6,099 nucleotides of DNA, taken from Candidatus Yanofskybacteria bacterium RIFOXYD1_FULL_42_10. Lineage in GTDB: Bacteria; Patescibacteriota; Minisyncoccia; 2-02-FULL-40-12; GWA2-44-9. Positions 1 through 5,222 of the stretch are shown one piece after another. The translations under genes were made by a program, and so were the position numbers. The notes under the pieces were generated by a model, which saw only the letters and a list, made by a program, of their open reading frames with translations, was not told where the DNA came from and did not search any database. The DNA lies in NCBI GenBank assembly GCA_001795975.1, contig MGLG01000001.1, positions 16,265 to 22,363 on the forward strand. The letters run 5' to 3'. How positions within the stretch are numbered: the stretch's first letter is position 1; every line of letters begins with the position of its first letter.

Positions 1-954
1 CTGGTTGTCTTGATTGTTGCAAAATGCTTCGCACTCTTCTTTGCCTTTGCATCCCCCGGGGCCCTTGCCTTTTGTTTTACGGGCCATTTCCGCTTCTTTG
101 GCATCCATAAACCCGGCCGCTTCGGCAAAATTGGCGCATTCTTCAAAATGTTCGTCGCTTTGGCAGTAACTGTCGCACTCTTCTTTACCTTTGCAGTTTG
201 GCGGCTTAATGCCTTTCTTAATTGCCGAAAGCATTTTTTGCGCATTTTCTTTTTCCGCTTCGGGCATAAAACCGGCCTCTACGGCAAAATTCATACAAAC
301 TTCCATATTATCGGGTGATTGGCAATATTGGTCGCAAGCTTCCTTGCCTCTGCAGGGAGGCGGTTTAACGCCTCTTTTGATGGCCGAAAGCATTTTTTGC
401 GCATTTTCTTTTTCCGCTTCGGGCATAAAGCCAGCTTCAATAGCGAATGAAATACATTCTTCCATATGTTCGGGGGCTTCGCAATAACTGTCGCAAGCTT
501 TTTTGCTTGTGCAAGCCGGCGGTTTAATACCTCGTTTGATGGCATCGCGAACCTGTCTTGCTTCTTTCAATTCTTTTTCCGGCATAAGTCCGTTTTGCTC
601 CGCAAACGAAACGCATTCTTCAATGTGGGAAATGTCATTGCAAAATGTCTCGCAAGAATCTTTGCCGGTGCATCCGCCGGGGCCTTTGTTGCCCGAGGCG
701 ACGAATTTTCTGGCTGTTTCAAGCTCGCCTTTTTCCATCAGATTGTTCTTTTCGGCAAAATCCAAACAAGCGGGCGCATTTTCCGGCTTGTCGCAATAGC
801 TTCGGCATTCGGTTTCACTTGTGCAGCCGCCCAATTCGGCAACCGGAAACTTAATATTGGAAACATCCGCCAGCGCTTTTTGGATAACCACAAAAGACAA
901 GAATCCCAAACCTACAAAAAGAATAATAAATGAAATTTTGTTTTGTCTCGTCAT
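1..954 (-). CDS. Secreted Cys-repeat protein (partial, C-terminus beyond window)
   Basis: The frame is open for 318 codons from the ATG at 954 to base 1, so the 3' end is missing. Residues 7-24 are hydrophobic and followed by ALA-D at 27-30, which looks like a signal peptide cleaved after Ala29. The rest is five full repeats and the start of a sixth, each with the exact spacing C-x5-C-x3-C-x8-C (first Cys at 44, 95, 148, 201, 254, 302). Repeats are 48-53 residues apart and usually continue with FAxxxGLM or FAxxAGFM and a charged helix. Such four-Cys repeat proteins are familiar from CPR genomes, but I know of no established function. Disulfide-stapled helical modules, or metal binding, are inferences. 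The ATG overlaps the stop of the 86-residue gene upstream (ATGA), so the two are probably translated together. No Shine-Dalgarno is seen before it. Confidence 0.9.
   Translation of the reverse strand, partial: MTRQNKISFIILFVGLGFLSFVVIQKALADVSNIKFPVAELGGCTSETECRSYCDKPENAPACLDFAEKNNLMEKGELETARKFVASGNKGPGGCTGKDSCETFCNDISHIEECVSFAEQNGLMPEKELKEARQVRDAIKRGIKPPACTSKKACDSYCEAPEHMEECISFAIEAGFMPEAEKENAQKMLSAIKRGVKPPPCRGKEACDQYCQSPDNMEVCMNFAVEAGFMPEAEKENAQKMLSAIKKGIKPPNCKGKEECDSYCQSDEHFEECANFAEAAGFMDAKEAEMARKTKGKGPGGCKGKEECEAFCNNQDNQ
224..429. repeat. 47-bp identical direct repeat inside the Cys-repeat gene (224-270 and 383-429)
   Basis: Bases 224-270 and 383-429 are identical over 47 positions and lie 159 bp (53 codons) apart, exactly one protein repeat. 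They encode the same linker helix containing PEAEKENAQKM. The other repeats of the gene are much more diverged at DNA level, which points to a recent duplication or gene conversion of this module. Confidence 0.9.
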
Positions 955-1211
955 TTAAAGGGATTGGTTTTTATGTTTGAATACGGATTTGTTTGAGTGA
1001 GCGGATTGGTGTCCGGTTTATTTTCCAAAGGATTTATAGCCGGCAGATTATCGGCTGGGTTTCCAGCTTGCTGATAAAGATCGCTACCTATTCCGGCAGG
1101 TTTTTCAGCCGGAGCTTGGACAGTTTGATATTTTTGCCATTGCAAAAATCCAAAAATCGCCGCCACGGCAACAATCAAAATAATAAGATATGATTTGAGA
1201 TGGCTGTTCAT
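951..1211 (-). CDS. Small membrane-anchored Asn-Pro-rich protein
   Basis: This 86-residue protein starts with MNSHLKS, followed by one hydrophobic segment at about residues 8-24 and then a polar tail rich in Pro and Asn. The tail repeats NP followed by short polar spacers (NPLENKP, NPLTQ, NPYSN) and ends in NPFK. Topology would be N-in with the tail outside. I know similar NP-ending anchored proteins loosely from Parcubacteria but cannot name a function. The ATG at 1211 overlaps the stop of the GIY-YIG remnant by ATGA, and its own TGA overlaps the ATG of the Cys-repeat gene in the same way. This arrangement suggests translational coupling and joint work at the cell surface (inference). The lack of a Shine-Dalgarno fits re-initiation from the upstream frame. 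Confidence 0.8.
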   Translation of the reverse strand: MNSHLKSYLIILIVAVAAIFGFLQWQKYQTVQAPAEKPAGIGSDLYQQAGNPADNLPAINPLENKPDTNPLTQTNPYSNIKTNPFK

Positions 1212-1458
1212 CCCGTACGAGACAGGAAACGCCTTAATCTGCTCTTGAGATAGCGTTTGCCAGTGCCTGATTTAAGATATTTTTTCTTTGGCGAGCGTCA
1301 TTTTCATTTCGACACGCTTCATAATAAATGAGCTCGTATGGACCTCTGTATTTTGTGTATGTTGATTTCTTTTCATTGTGTTCATTAAGGCGTTTCCGTA
1401 AGTCATAAGTAAAACCTGTATATACACGCTCTTGCTGTCTCGTTCGGGATTCATTCAG
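1208..1458 (-). pseudogene. GIY-YIG endonuclease remnant (N-truncated, frameshifted)
   Basis: Reading down from 1458 gives VYTGFTYDLRKRLNEHN, then YRGPYELIYYEA and NDARQR, the order seen in small single-domain GIY-YIG (UPF0213/URI-type) proteins. The first motif (usually YVYIL) is absent, because the frame is closed by TAA at 1461-1459. At the A6 run 1285-1280 the frame shifts by -1. Beyond it the family's end follows (KYLKSGTGKRYLKSRL, then RRFLSRTG), stopping at 1208. In the family this junction normally reads REKYLK with a catalytic Glu. Loss of one G from the GAA codon would explain both the shift and the missing Glu. Without a shift, frame 0 stops at 1234. The ATGA overlap with the next gene survives, so it was probably once the first gene of that operon. 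Confidence 0.75.
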
Positions 1459-1518
1459 TTAATTTTAATATTTAGCGCAGTTAGTGTAAAGTTGATAATT
1501 AACAGTGTCGCTAAAAGT

Positions 1519-1547
1519 TTTACTTTTAACAAATTTTATGGTAAAAT
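1519..1547 (+). promoter_or_regulatory. Putative promoter of tRNA-Arg
   Basis: A -35 like tttact (1519-1524), a 17-base spacer and an extended -10 tggTAAAAT (hexamer 1542-1547) lie 12 bases before the tRNA. This is pattern reading only. Confidence 0.45.
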
Positions 1548-1556
1548 TTGTTAAAA
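1524..1556. repeat. Perfect 15-bp inverted repeat overlapping the tRNA-Arg promoter
   Basis: Arms 1524-1538 and 1542-1556 are perfectly complementary around a 3-base centre tgg (arm ttttaacaaatttta). The symmetry covers the proposed -10 and ends 3 bases before the tRNA. It is almost all A/T, so a protein-binding operator is more natural than an RNA terminator, particularly as genes on both sides are transcribed away from it. Confidence 0.7.
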
Positions 1557-1559
1557 AAT

Positions 1560-1631
1560 CCCCTTGTAGCTCAATGGATAGAGCAACGCTCTTCTAAGGC
1601 GTTGATGCGGGTTCGATTCCTGCCAAGGGGA
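1560..1631 (+). tRNA. tRNA-Arg (anticodon TCT)
   Basis: It folds completely: acceptor CCCCTTG/CAAGGGG, D stem GCTC/GAGC, anticodon stem ACGCT/GGCGT with loop CTTCTAA (anticodon TCT, reading AGA), a 4-base variable region, and T stem GCGGG/CCTGC with loop TTCGATT. The discriminator is A1631. CCA is not encoded (caattt follows), so a CCA-adding enzyme is required. An own promoter lies upstream and a terminator hairpin downstream. Confidence 0.95.
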
Positions 1632-1640
1632 CAATTTAAT

Positions 1641-1687
1641 AAAACAAAACAAGCAACTTGCTTGTTTTGTTTTGCGTTGTTTTTTTT
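1641..1687. terminator. Terminator of tRNA-Arg, possibly bidirectional
   Basis: A perfect 15-bp stem (1641-1655 with 1659-1673, loop act) is followed after 6 bases by eight T (1680-1687) in the + direction. On the - strand the right end of the stem is itself T-rich, so the hairpin may also stop the convergent coiled-coil gene that ends at 1700. Confidence 0.7.
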
Positions 1688-1699
1688 GAATTGCGCAAA

Positions 1700-1960
1700 T
1701 TATTTATTACTGATTTTTCTTTCTACGGATGACAGTCGCACATCATTTGCTTCAACTTTAGTTTCCATGCGTTCAAAAGCTTTCTTTGATGGTATTTCCA
1801 AAACAACATCAAGAACAGTTTTAAGCGTATTATTCATTTTATCCAACCGTTCATCAACCTTATCAAAACGGGCATCCATGATATCAAAACGCTCACCCAT
1901 ACGAGAGAATTCATCTTGAGTCATTCGTGCGAGAGCATCAATCGTTATTTTTTTATTCAT
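1700..1960 (-). CDS. Small coiled-coil protein
   Basis: This 86-residue protein is highly charged. From about residue 12 to 45 it shows repeated RFD/RLD heptad-like units (FDIMDARFDKVDERLDKMNN), then TLKTVLDVVLEIPSKKAFE, then a second helical part ending in VRLSSVERKISNK. There is no signal peptide and no Cys. Similar short coiled-coil proteins with repeated FDKVDxRLDK units are very common in CPR genomes and are annotated hypothetical. A DNA-associated or scaffold role would be a guess. The ATG at 1960 lies 6 bases after a good -10, so the mRNA is probably leaderless. It converges on tRNA-Arg, sharing the intergenic hairpin. Confidence 0.85.
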   Translation of the reverse strand: MNKKITIDALARMTQDEFSRMGERFDIMDARFDKVDERLDKMNNTLKTVLDVVLEIPSKKAFERMETKVEANDVRLSSVERKISNK

Positions 1961-1966
1961 ATTTTA

Positions 1967-1994
1967 AGTATAATCAGTCAATCATTATTGTCAA
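1967..1994 (-). promoter_or_regulatory. Promoter of the coiled-coil gene, leaderless start
   Basis: On the - strand TTGACA (1994-1989), a 16-base spacer and TATACT (1972-1967) precede the ATG at 1960 by only 6 bases. Transcription would begin at or next to the start codon, and there is no Shine-Dalgarno. Confidence 0.65.
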
Positions 1995-2028
1995 TCTTAT
2001 TTTTCTTTTCCCTTAATTTGAGTTAGAA

Positions 2029-2109
2029 TGAATCCTCCTCGCGGCAAGCCGCGAGGTATCAAGAGGAGGCTTCGCCTCTTGATACCGCCGCAGAGCGGCG
2101 GAGTATTCA
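2029..2109. repeat. 81-nt cloverleaf-shaped interrupted palindrome
   Basis: An outer stem 2029-2038/2100-2109 (9 of 10 pairs) encloses three perfect hairpins with no unpaired base between them: 2039-2045/2048-2054 (7 bp, loop aa), 2055-2066/2075-2086 (12 bp, loop aggcttcg) and 2087-2091/2095-2099 (5 bp, loop aga). The outer and middle stems form one 22-bp palindrome with a side hairpin on each arm at the same point, a cross shape like a viral hairpin end. It is GC-rich in an AT-rich gap, lies upstream of a - strand promoter, and contains no plausible reading frame. It could be a mobile palindromic repeat, a structured RNA or a protein-binding site. Confidence 0.75.
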
Positions 2110-2112
2110 CCC

Positions 2113-2174
2113 TTTTAGCTTCGCTCGGGCAAAATGTAAATAAGAATTTCCATTTTGCCCCTCGCTCGCTAAAA
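2113..2174. repeat. Second interrupted palindrome
   Basis: Bases 2113-2136 and 2151-2174 pair as 7 bp (ttttagc/gctaaaa), then a symmetric 7x7 unpaired block (ttcgctc opposite ctcgctc), then 10 bp (gggcaaaatg/cattttgccc) around a 14-base loop. It starts 3 bases after the cloverleaf. A T-tract is missing on both sides, so it is not a standard terminator. Confidence 0.65.
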
Positions 2175-2189
2175 TAAAAAAAGTAAAAT

Positions 2190-2232
2190 CGGGGCGAAGC
2201 GCAACGGTAGCACGAGCCTATCCCTTGCTATA
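2190..2232 (+). other. tRNA-like 5' half (probable tRNA relic)
   Basis: The bases from 2190 read like the first half of a tRNA: acceptor-like cggggcg, aa, then a D arm gcgcaacggtagcac with one mismatched stem pair. No anticodon stem with a sensible loop and no matching 3' half follow. It stops directly before the intact tRNA-Pro, with which it shares cggg at the start and acggt in the D loop. It may be a decayed tandem tRNA or a leftover of integration at a tRNA. Confidence 0.45.
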
Positions 2233-2233
2233 A

Positions 2234-2307
2234 CGGGCTGGCGTATGACGGTGGTACGACTGCTTTGGGAGCAGTTAGACTGGGTTCAACTCCCAGCAGC
2301 CCGACCA
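2234..2307 (+). tRNA. tRNA-Pro (anticodon TGG)
   Basis: The acceptor stem CGGGCTG/CAGCCCG, D stem GTAT/GTAC, anticodon stem ACTGC/GCAGT with loop TTTGGGA (anticodon TGG, reading CCA and wobble codons), variable TAGA and T stem CTGGG/CCCAG with loop TTCAACT all form. The discriminator is A2304 and CCA is encoded at 2305-2307, unlike the other two tRNAs here. The gene ends 4 bases before a bidirectional terminator. No clear promoter is seen, so transcription may begin in the palindrome or relic region upstream. Confidence 0.95.
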
Positions 2308-2311
2308 ATAG

Positions 2312-2347
2312 AAAAACCCCGATAAAAATCGAGGTTTCGGTTTTTTT
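2312..2347. terminator. Bidirectional terminator between tRNA-Pro and prkA remnant
   Basis: Stem 2314-2323/2328-2337 (9 of 10 pairs, loop aaaa) is followed in + by seven T (2341-2347) and in - by five T (2316-2312). It serves tRNA-Pro (+) and the kinase remnant (-), whose stop lies at 2356-2354. Confidence 0.8.
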
Positions 2348-2353
2348 GCTCTG

Positions 2354-3976
2354 TTACTTCTTGAAGTTCTTGGCGAGATTATGGTCAATAACATAAATGC
2401 ATACTTCTTTCGCGCTTCTTTCGGTATAACCGAATTTTTTCTCAAGATTAGCAAGCAAGAAAGCGACATCGTTTTGGATTTTTTTGTCGTAGGTTTTAAA
2501 TTCTTCGGTTCCGTAAGCTTTAATCGCGTTGCGAAAATTTTCATTATCCAAGAATGGTTCCAAGACCATTTCTTTCAAGCTCCAGGTGTACATTTTTAGG
2601 AGTTTTTGATAAAGAGTCGCGGAAGTAATGGGAAGGTTGTCAATTCTTATTTCTTTGGTGAGGGTTTGCGATGCATATTCTTCTTGCGTTTCTTTTCTAA
2701 ATGCTGTTCGTCTGTTTTCATCAACTTCGGCTCCCAGCAGAAAATTTTCAATACTTTTTAGAAAATGCTCGGTTACTTCAATTTCTTCTCCGGTAAAACT
2801 ACATTTTACGGTGATGCCCTGCTCGAAATTGATGGCGAACAAATAATGCTGTATATCCCGAGAAACACGATCATGATTATAGTAGTAAAGCGCCTCCTTA
2901 ACTTCCTGAAGAACAGTATAGTTATACAACCTAAGAAGAGATTCGATAAACTTTTCTGGAATTTGATTTTGATATATTTTATCTATTTTCTTGCGGAAGA
3001 AAAAGCCCAGGTCGGCCATGGTGATCAGCCTGTTTTTGGTTCCGTATTGAGAAAAGAAGTTGCTGAATATTTTAATGGAATCGCGGCCGGTAATCCCGCT
3101 TTTTCCTTCCTGGTCGCCCTCGTTGATGATATTTCGTCTTCGTCTTGCGTTAAAATTTTGCCTGTCTTCATCTGACAGCCAGGTCGGAATTATGCCCTCG
3201 TAAATAGACATTTTAAGAAGCAAGCATTTTTCATCGCAGTATTTTTTGTATTTACCCGGATCTTTTATCCATTCCTGAATGGCTTTTGATTCCGGATATA
3301 CGCGGGTTGAAATAATAACGCGGGCAAAGTTGTCCAGCACTCTCGGCAGAAAATTCGCGTCTATGTTTTTTCCGAAAATTTTGCGGTAGATCTCCGCTTC
3401 CACGGGAACTTCCATAACATAAGGTATTTCTATGAATTCTATTCTGTCAATGAATGACCCTTTTGCCAGTACCGCTTCTTGATCTTCCGGATTCATTACG
3501 GCGATAAAAAGCGACTTTACTCCTTCTTCGATGTTGTCTACCCGATGAACGCCTTCGCTGATAATATTATGAAGCGCTTTTAATCTTTTTTCGTTGCAGT
3601 CTTTAACATCCATCAAAACATAAATTCCGTTATTGGTTCGGGCATATCTAGAAAATATATAACGGACCGCGTTACTTGTTCCGAAAATTCTGTTAATTCT
3701 TTCCTGAAGCTCTTTATCGGTCAGCGTTGTTTGTTTTTCTTCCGGATCGCCCGGATTAAAAACGCTTATTCCTTCTCCAAACCGCCGGTCAAATTTATAG
3801 GGGCGGGCGTAAACCAGTTCAAGTATTTTTTCAACCGATCTGAATTTTTCAAATAACGCCCAAAACAGAGAACGGCAGATAGTGCACGGTTCGTCTTCAA
3901 AAACCCACTCATATTCTTTTTCATTGGCGATATCATGGTATTTTATTTTATCGTTTTTTAGGAGTTTATCAAGAAA
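2354..3976 (-). pseudogene. prkA: PrkA-type AAA+ serine protein kinase, 5' end lost to an insertion sequence
   Basis: An uninterrupted frame of 540 codons runs from the IS edge to TAA at 2354. It begins FLDKLLKN, which in the family follows the Walker A P-loop. Then come a Walker B-like GIYVLMDVKD, a sensor-1-like AVMNPED, and DRIEFIEIPYVMEVPVEAEIY, the typical PrkA ATPase pattern. GKSGITGRDSIKIFSNF and the C-terminal domain with EPFLDNENFRNAIKAYGTEEF and KKFGYTERSAKEVCIYVIDHN follow, matching PrkA C-terminal (kinase) regions. PrkA proteins are usually near 640 residues, so about 100 residues with the P-loop are missing. A TTG at 3616 is only an internal codon, not the native start. PrkA commonly sits with SpoVR and YeaH, and neither is seen here. 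The body carries no other lesion, so the truncation is recent or the remaining part is still used. Confidence 0.82.
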
Positions 3977-5036
3977 ATGTATAAGGCCACCTCCATTTGC
4001 ACTTTTCAGAGAAATTAACTTGTTCTTGTAATGATAGCATGAATTGTACGGGTGAGTAGATGTTCTTGAACGCGTAATGCACGCGTCTTGTATTGTACCA
4101 AATCAGCCAGTCCATTAAGCCCAGGTTAAAGATCTCCGGATCGACAAGTTCATGTATGTGGTAGTCGATGTATTCTTCCTGGATTGTGCGATTAAACCGT
4201 TCACAGTGAGCATTCATCTTGGGAGTCCGGGGATAGGTATGATAATGCACCAGATAGAGTTGCTTTAATTCTTCCGCAAAATGCTTGGCAAACTCTGAGC
4301 CATTATCTGTTAATACGAATGTGATTGGGTATGGAAATATTTTTAGACATAGTCCAAAGAACTCCTTGGCGGCTAATGATGCGTGGCTTTTGGTTCCCCA
4401 GGCAAAGCCATAGCGGGTATATATGTCCTCAAAGGTGATGATGTAGCGGCGCATACCAGACACAAAGCGTTCAATGGTATCCAAAGCTACTACATGGCCC
4501 GGATACTCCGCTCTTAAGTCTTTAGGCTTCCTAATGACTTTTCTGCGTTTTAGGGGCCTGATCTTGCCGAAATGAGATACCTTCTGAGGAGCCATTCTTA
4601 ATCCTCCCAAGTCCTTGATCAGTCGTTTAATGGTGATTGGCTTGGGACAAAGCACCCCCTTTTCAATACAAAATTCCAATAGCAACGGATACACCTTCTC
4701 TGAACCAAGATTAGGATACTGCCAGCGAATCTTTCTGATCTCGTTGAGGATTTCCAATGGCCAGATACGCTTACGCTTCGTCTTGGGTTCCCGTTTGCCG
4801 GGATTGAGAGACTCAGCTTTACCAAACCCCGCCTTAAGCGCCCTCTTCCAATTGTGGAGGGTGCGTTTCTTTATGCAAAAGGCATCCATGGCAGCTTGGA
4901 TGCCGTATTTTTCCCAATGAACCAATACTCTAAGACGATGCTTAGCCGTTTCAGTGACCATATATGCCCAGCGTAGCGCATTATGGCCGGTACTTAAAAA
5001 GCCTCTGGTATTCCTGAATTTGTTAAATATCCTCAC
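3969..5036 (-). CDS. DDE transposase with integrase core
   Basis: This 355-residue protein cuts and rejoins the ends of the IS. An N-terminal helix-turn-helix (about 29-66, including IKKRTLHNWKRAL) is followed by a basic linker (80-90) and an integrase core with D186 in HVVALDTIE, D244 in LTDNGSEF and E279 in NAHCERFNR. The 34 residues between the last two acids fit the DD(34/35)E class. The C-terminal YNTRRVH and SPVQFML motifs are typical of IS3/IS481 relatives. The start is GTG at 5036 with a weak aagag before it, inside the right repeat region; Met26 is an alternative. The frame passes the IS end after codon ACA (3980-3978) and takes its last two residues and TGA from prkA sequence. All catalytic residues are present, so it may be active. 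Confidence 0.9.
   Translation of the reverse strand: MRIFNKFRNTRGFLSTGHNALRWAYMVTETAKHRLRVLVHWEKYGIQAAMDAFCIKKRTLHNWKRALKAGFGKAESLNPGKREPKTKRKRIWPLEILNEIRKIRWQYPNLGSEKVYPLLLEFCIEKGVLCPKPITIKRLIKDLGGLRMAPQKVSHFGKIRPLKRRKVIRKPKDLRAEYPGHVVALDTIERFVSGMRRYIITFEDIYTRYGFAWGTKSHASLAAKEFFGLCLKIFPYPITFVLTDNGSEFAKHFAEELKQLYLVHYHTYPRTPKMNAHCERFNRTIQEEYIDYHIHELVDPEIFNLGLMDWLIWYNTRRVHYAFKNIYSPVQFMLSLQEQVNFSEKCKWRWPYTFS
3978..4013. repeat. Left terminal inverted repeat of the IS
   Basis: Starts tgtataaggcca and contains ttgcact. It also encodes the C-terminal residues NFSEKCKWRWPYT of the transposase. Confidence 0.75.
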
Positions 5037-5044
5037 TCTTTTTA

Positions 5045-5081
5045 TTCACTAAAGAGTGCAATATGTATCTGACCTTATGCA
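5045..5081. repeat. Right terminal inverted repeat of the IS
   Basis: The - strand reading from 5081 starts tgcataaggtca and contains ttgcact, matching the left repeat. It directly abuts the tRNA-Gly terminator stem and probably carries the transposase promoter. Confidence 0.75.
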
Positions 5082-5123
5082 ATAAATTAAAACCGTCCCT
5101 TATCAGAACGGTTTTAATTTATT
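5081..5123 (-). terminator. Terminator of tRNA-Gly
   Basis: A perfect 16-bp stem (5081-5096/5108-5123, loop of 11) sits 3 bases after the tRNA on the - strand. The 3' arm in that direction is ggttttaatttatt, a T-rich but broken tract. Its outermost base coincides with the IS end. Confidence 0.65.
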
Positions 5124-5126
5124 CGG

Positions 5127-5197
5127 AGCGGGTAGGGGGAGTCGAACCCCCGGCTCGACTTTGGAAGAGTCGCGTATTGCCACTATACGATACCCGC
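5127..5197 (-). tRNA. tRNA-Gly (anticodon TCC)
   Basis: The acceptor stem GCGGGTA/TACCCGC, D stem GTAT/ATAC, anticodon stem CGACT/AGTCG with loop CTTCCAA (anticodon TCC, reading GGA), variable AGCC and T stem GGGGG/CCCCC with loop TTCGACT all form. The discriminator is T5127, usual for bacterial tRNA-Gly. CCG follows, so CCA is not encoded. It begins 25 bases after the stop of the HTH gene and could be cotranscribed with it, as no clear separate promoter is visible. Confidence 0.95.
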
Positions 5198-5222
5198 AAT
5201 ACTTAAAAATAAATTTGTTAAA

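Larger units (their letters stand above)
3978..5081 (-). mobile_element. Insertion sequence, IS481/IS3-like, 1104 bp
   Basis: The element is bounded by terminal inverted repeats 3978-4013 and 5045-5081, which agree at 28 of 36 positions with one 1-base gap (both begin TG then ATAAGG and share TTGCACT). It carries one DDE transposase. The left end lies in prkA; the right end touches the tRNA-Gly terminator hairpin. No target-site duplication is visible (outer flanks gaaaa and ataaa). The family name comes from protein motifs only. Confidence 0.8.

Noticed and set aside
224..429. Spaced direct repeats as a possible CRISPR array
   Set aside because: There are only two identical units, they are one protein module apart, and they lie inside an open coding frame.
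10..933. Open frames on the + strand opposite the Cys-repeat gene
   Set aside because: They are Phe-rich mirror frames of a GC-biased repeat gene, without homology or start signals.
1272..1454. A 60-codon - strand frame starting MNPERDSK
   Set aside because: It is a different frame over the GIY-YIG remnant; the recognisable motifs are in the other two frames.
1548..1919. A + strand frame of 123 codons
   Set aside because: It runs through tRNA-Arg and its terminator and opposite the coiled-coil gene.
2190..2307. A single intron-containing tRNA spanning both tRNA-like parts
   Set aside because: tRNA-Pro folds completely by itself from 2234, and the first half has only 5 of 7 acceptor matches to its 3' end.
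2275..2544. A - strand frame of 89 codons beginning in tRNA-Pro
   Set aside because: It overlaps the tRNA, the terminator and the PrkA C-terminus, and its sequence has no protein character.
2765..3175. A + strand frame of 136 codons
   Set aside because: It lies wholly opposite the well-recognised PrkA frame.
3614..3616. TTG at 3616 as the start of a 420-residue gene
   Set aside because: The same frame continues upstream for 120 more codons with PrkA-like sequence to the IS edge.
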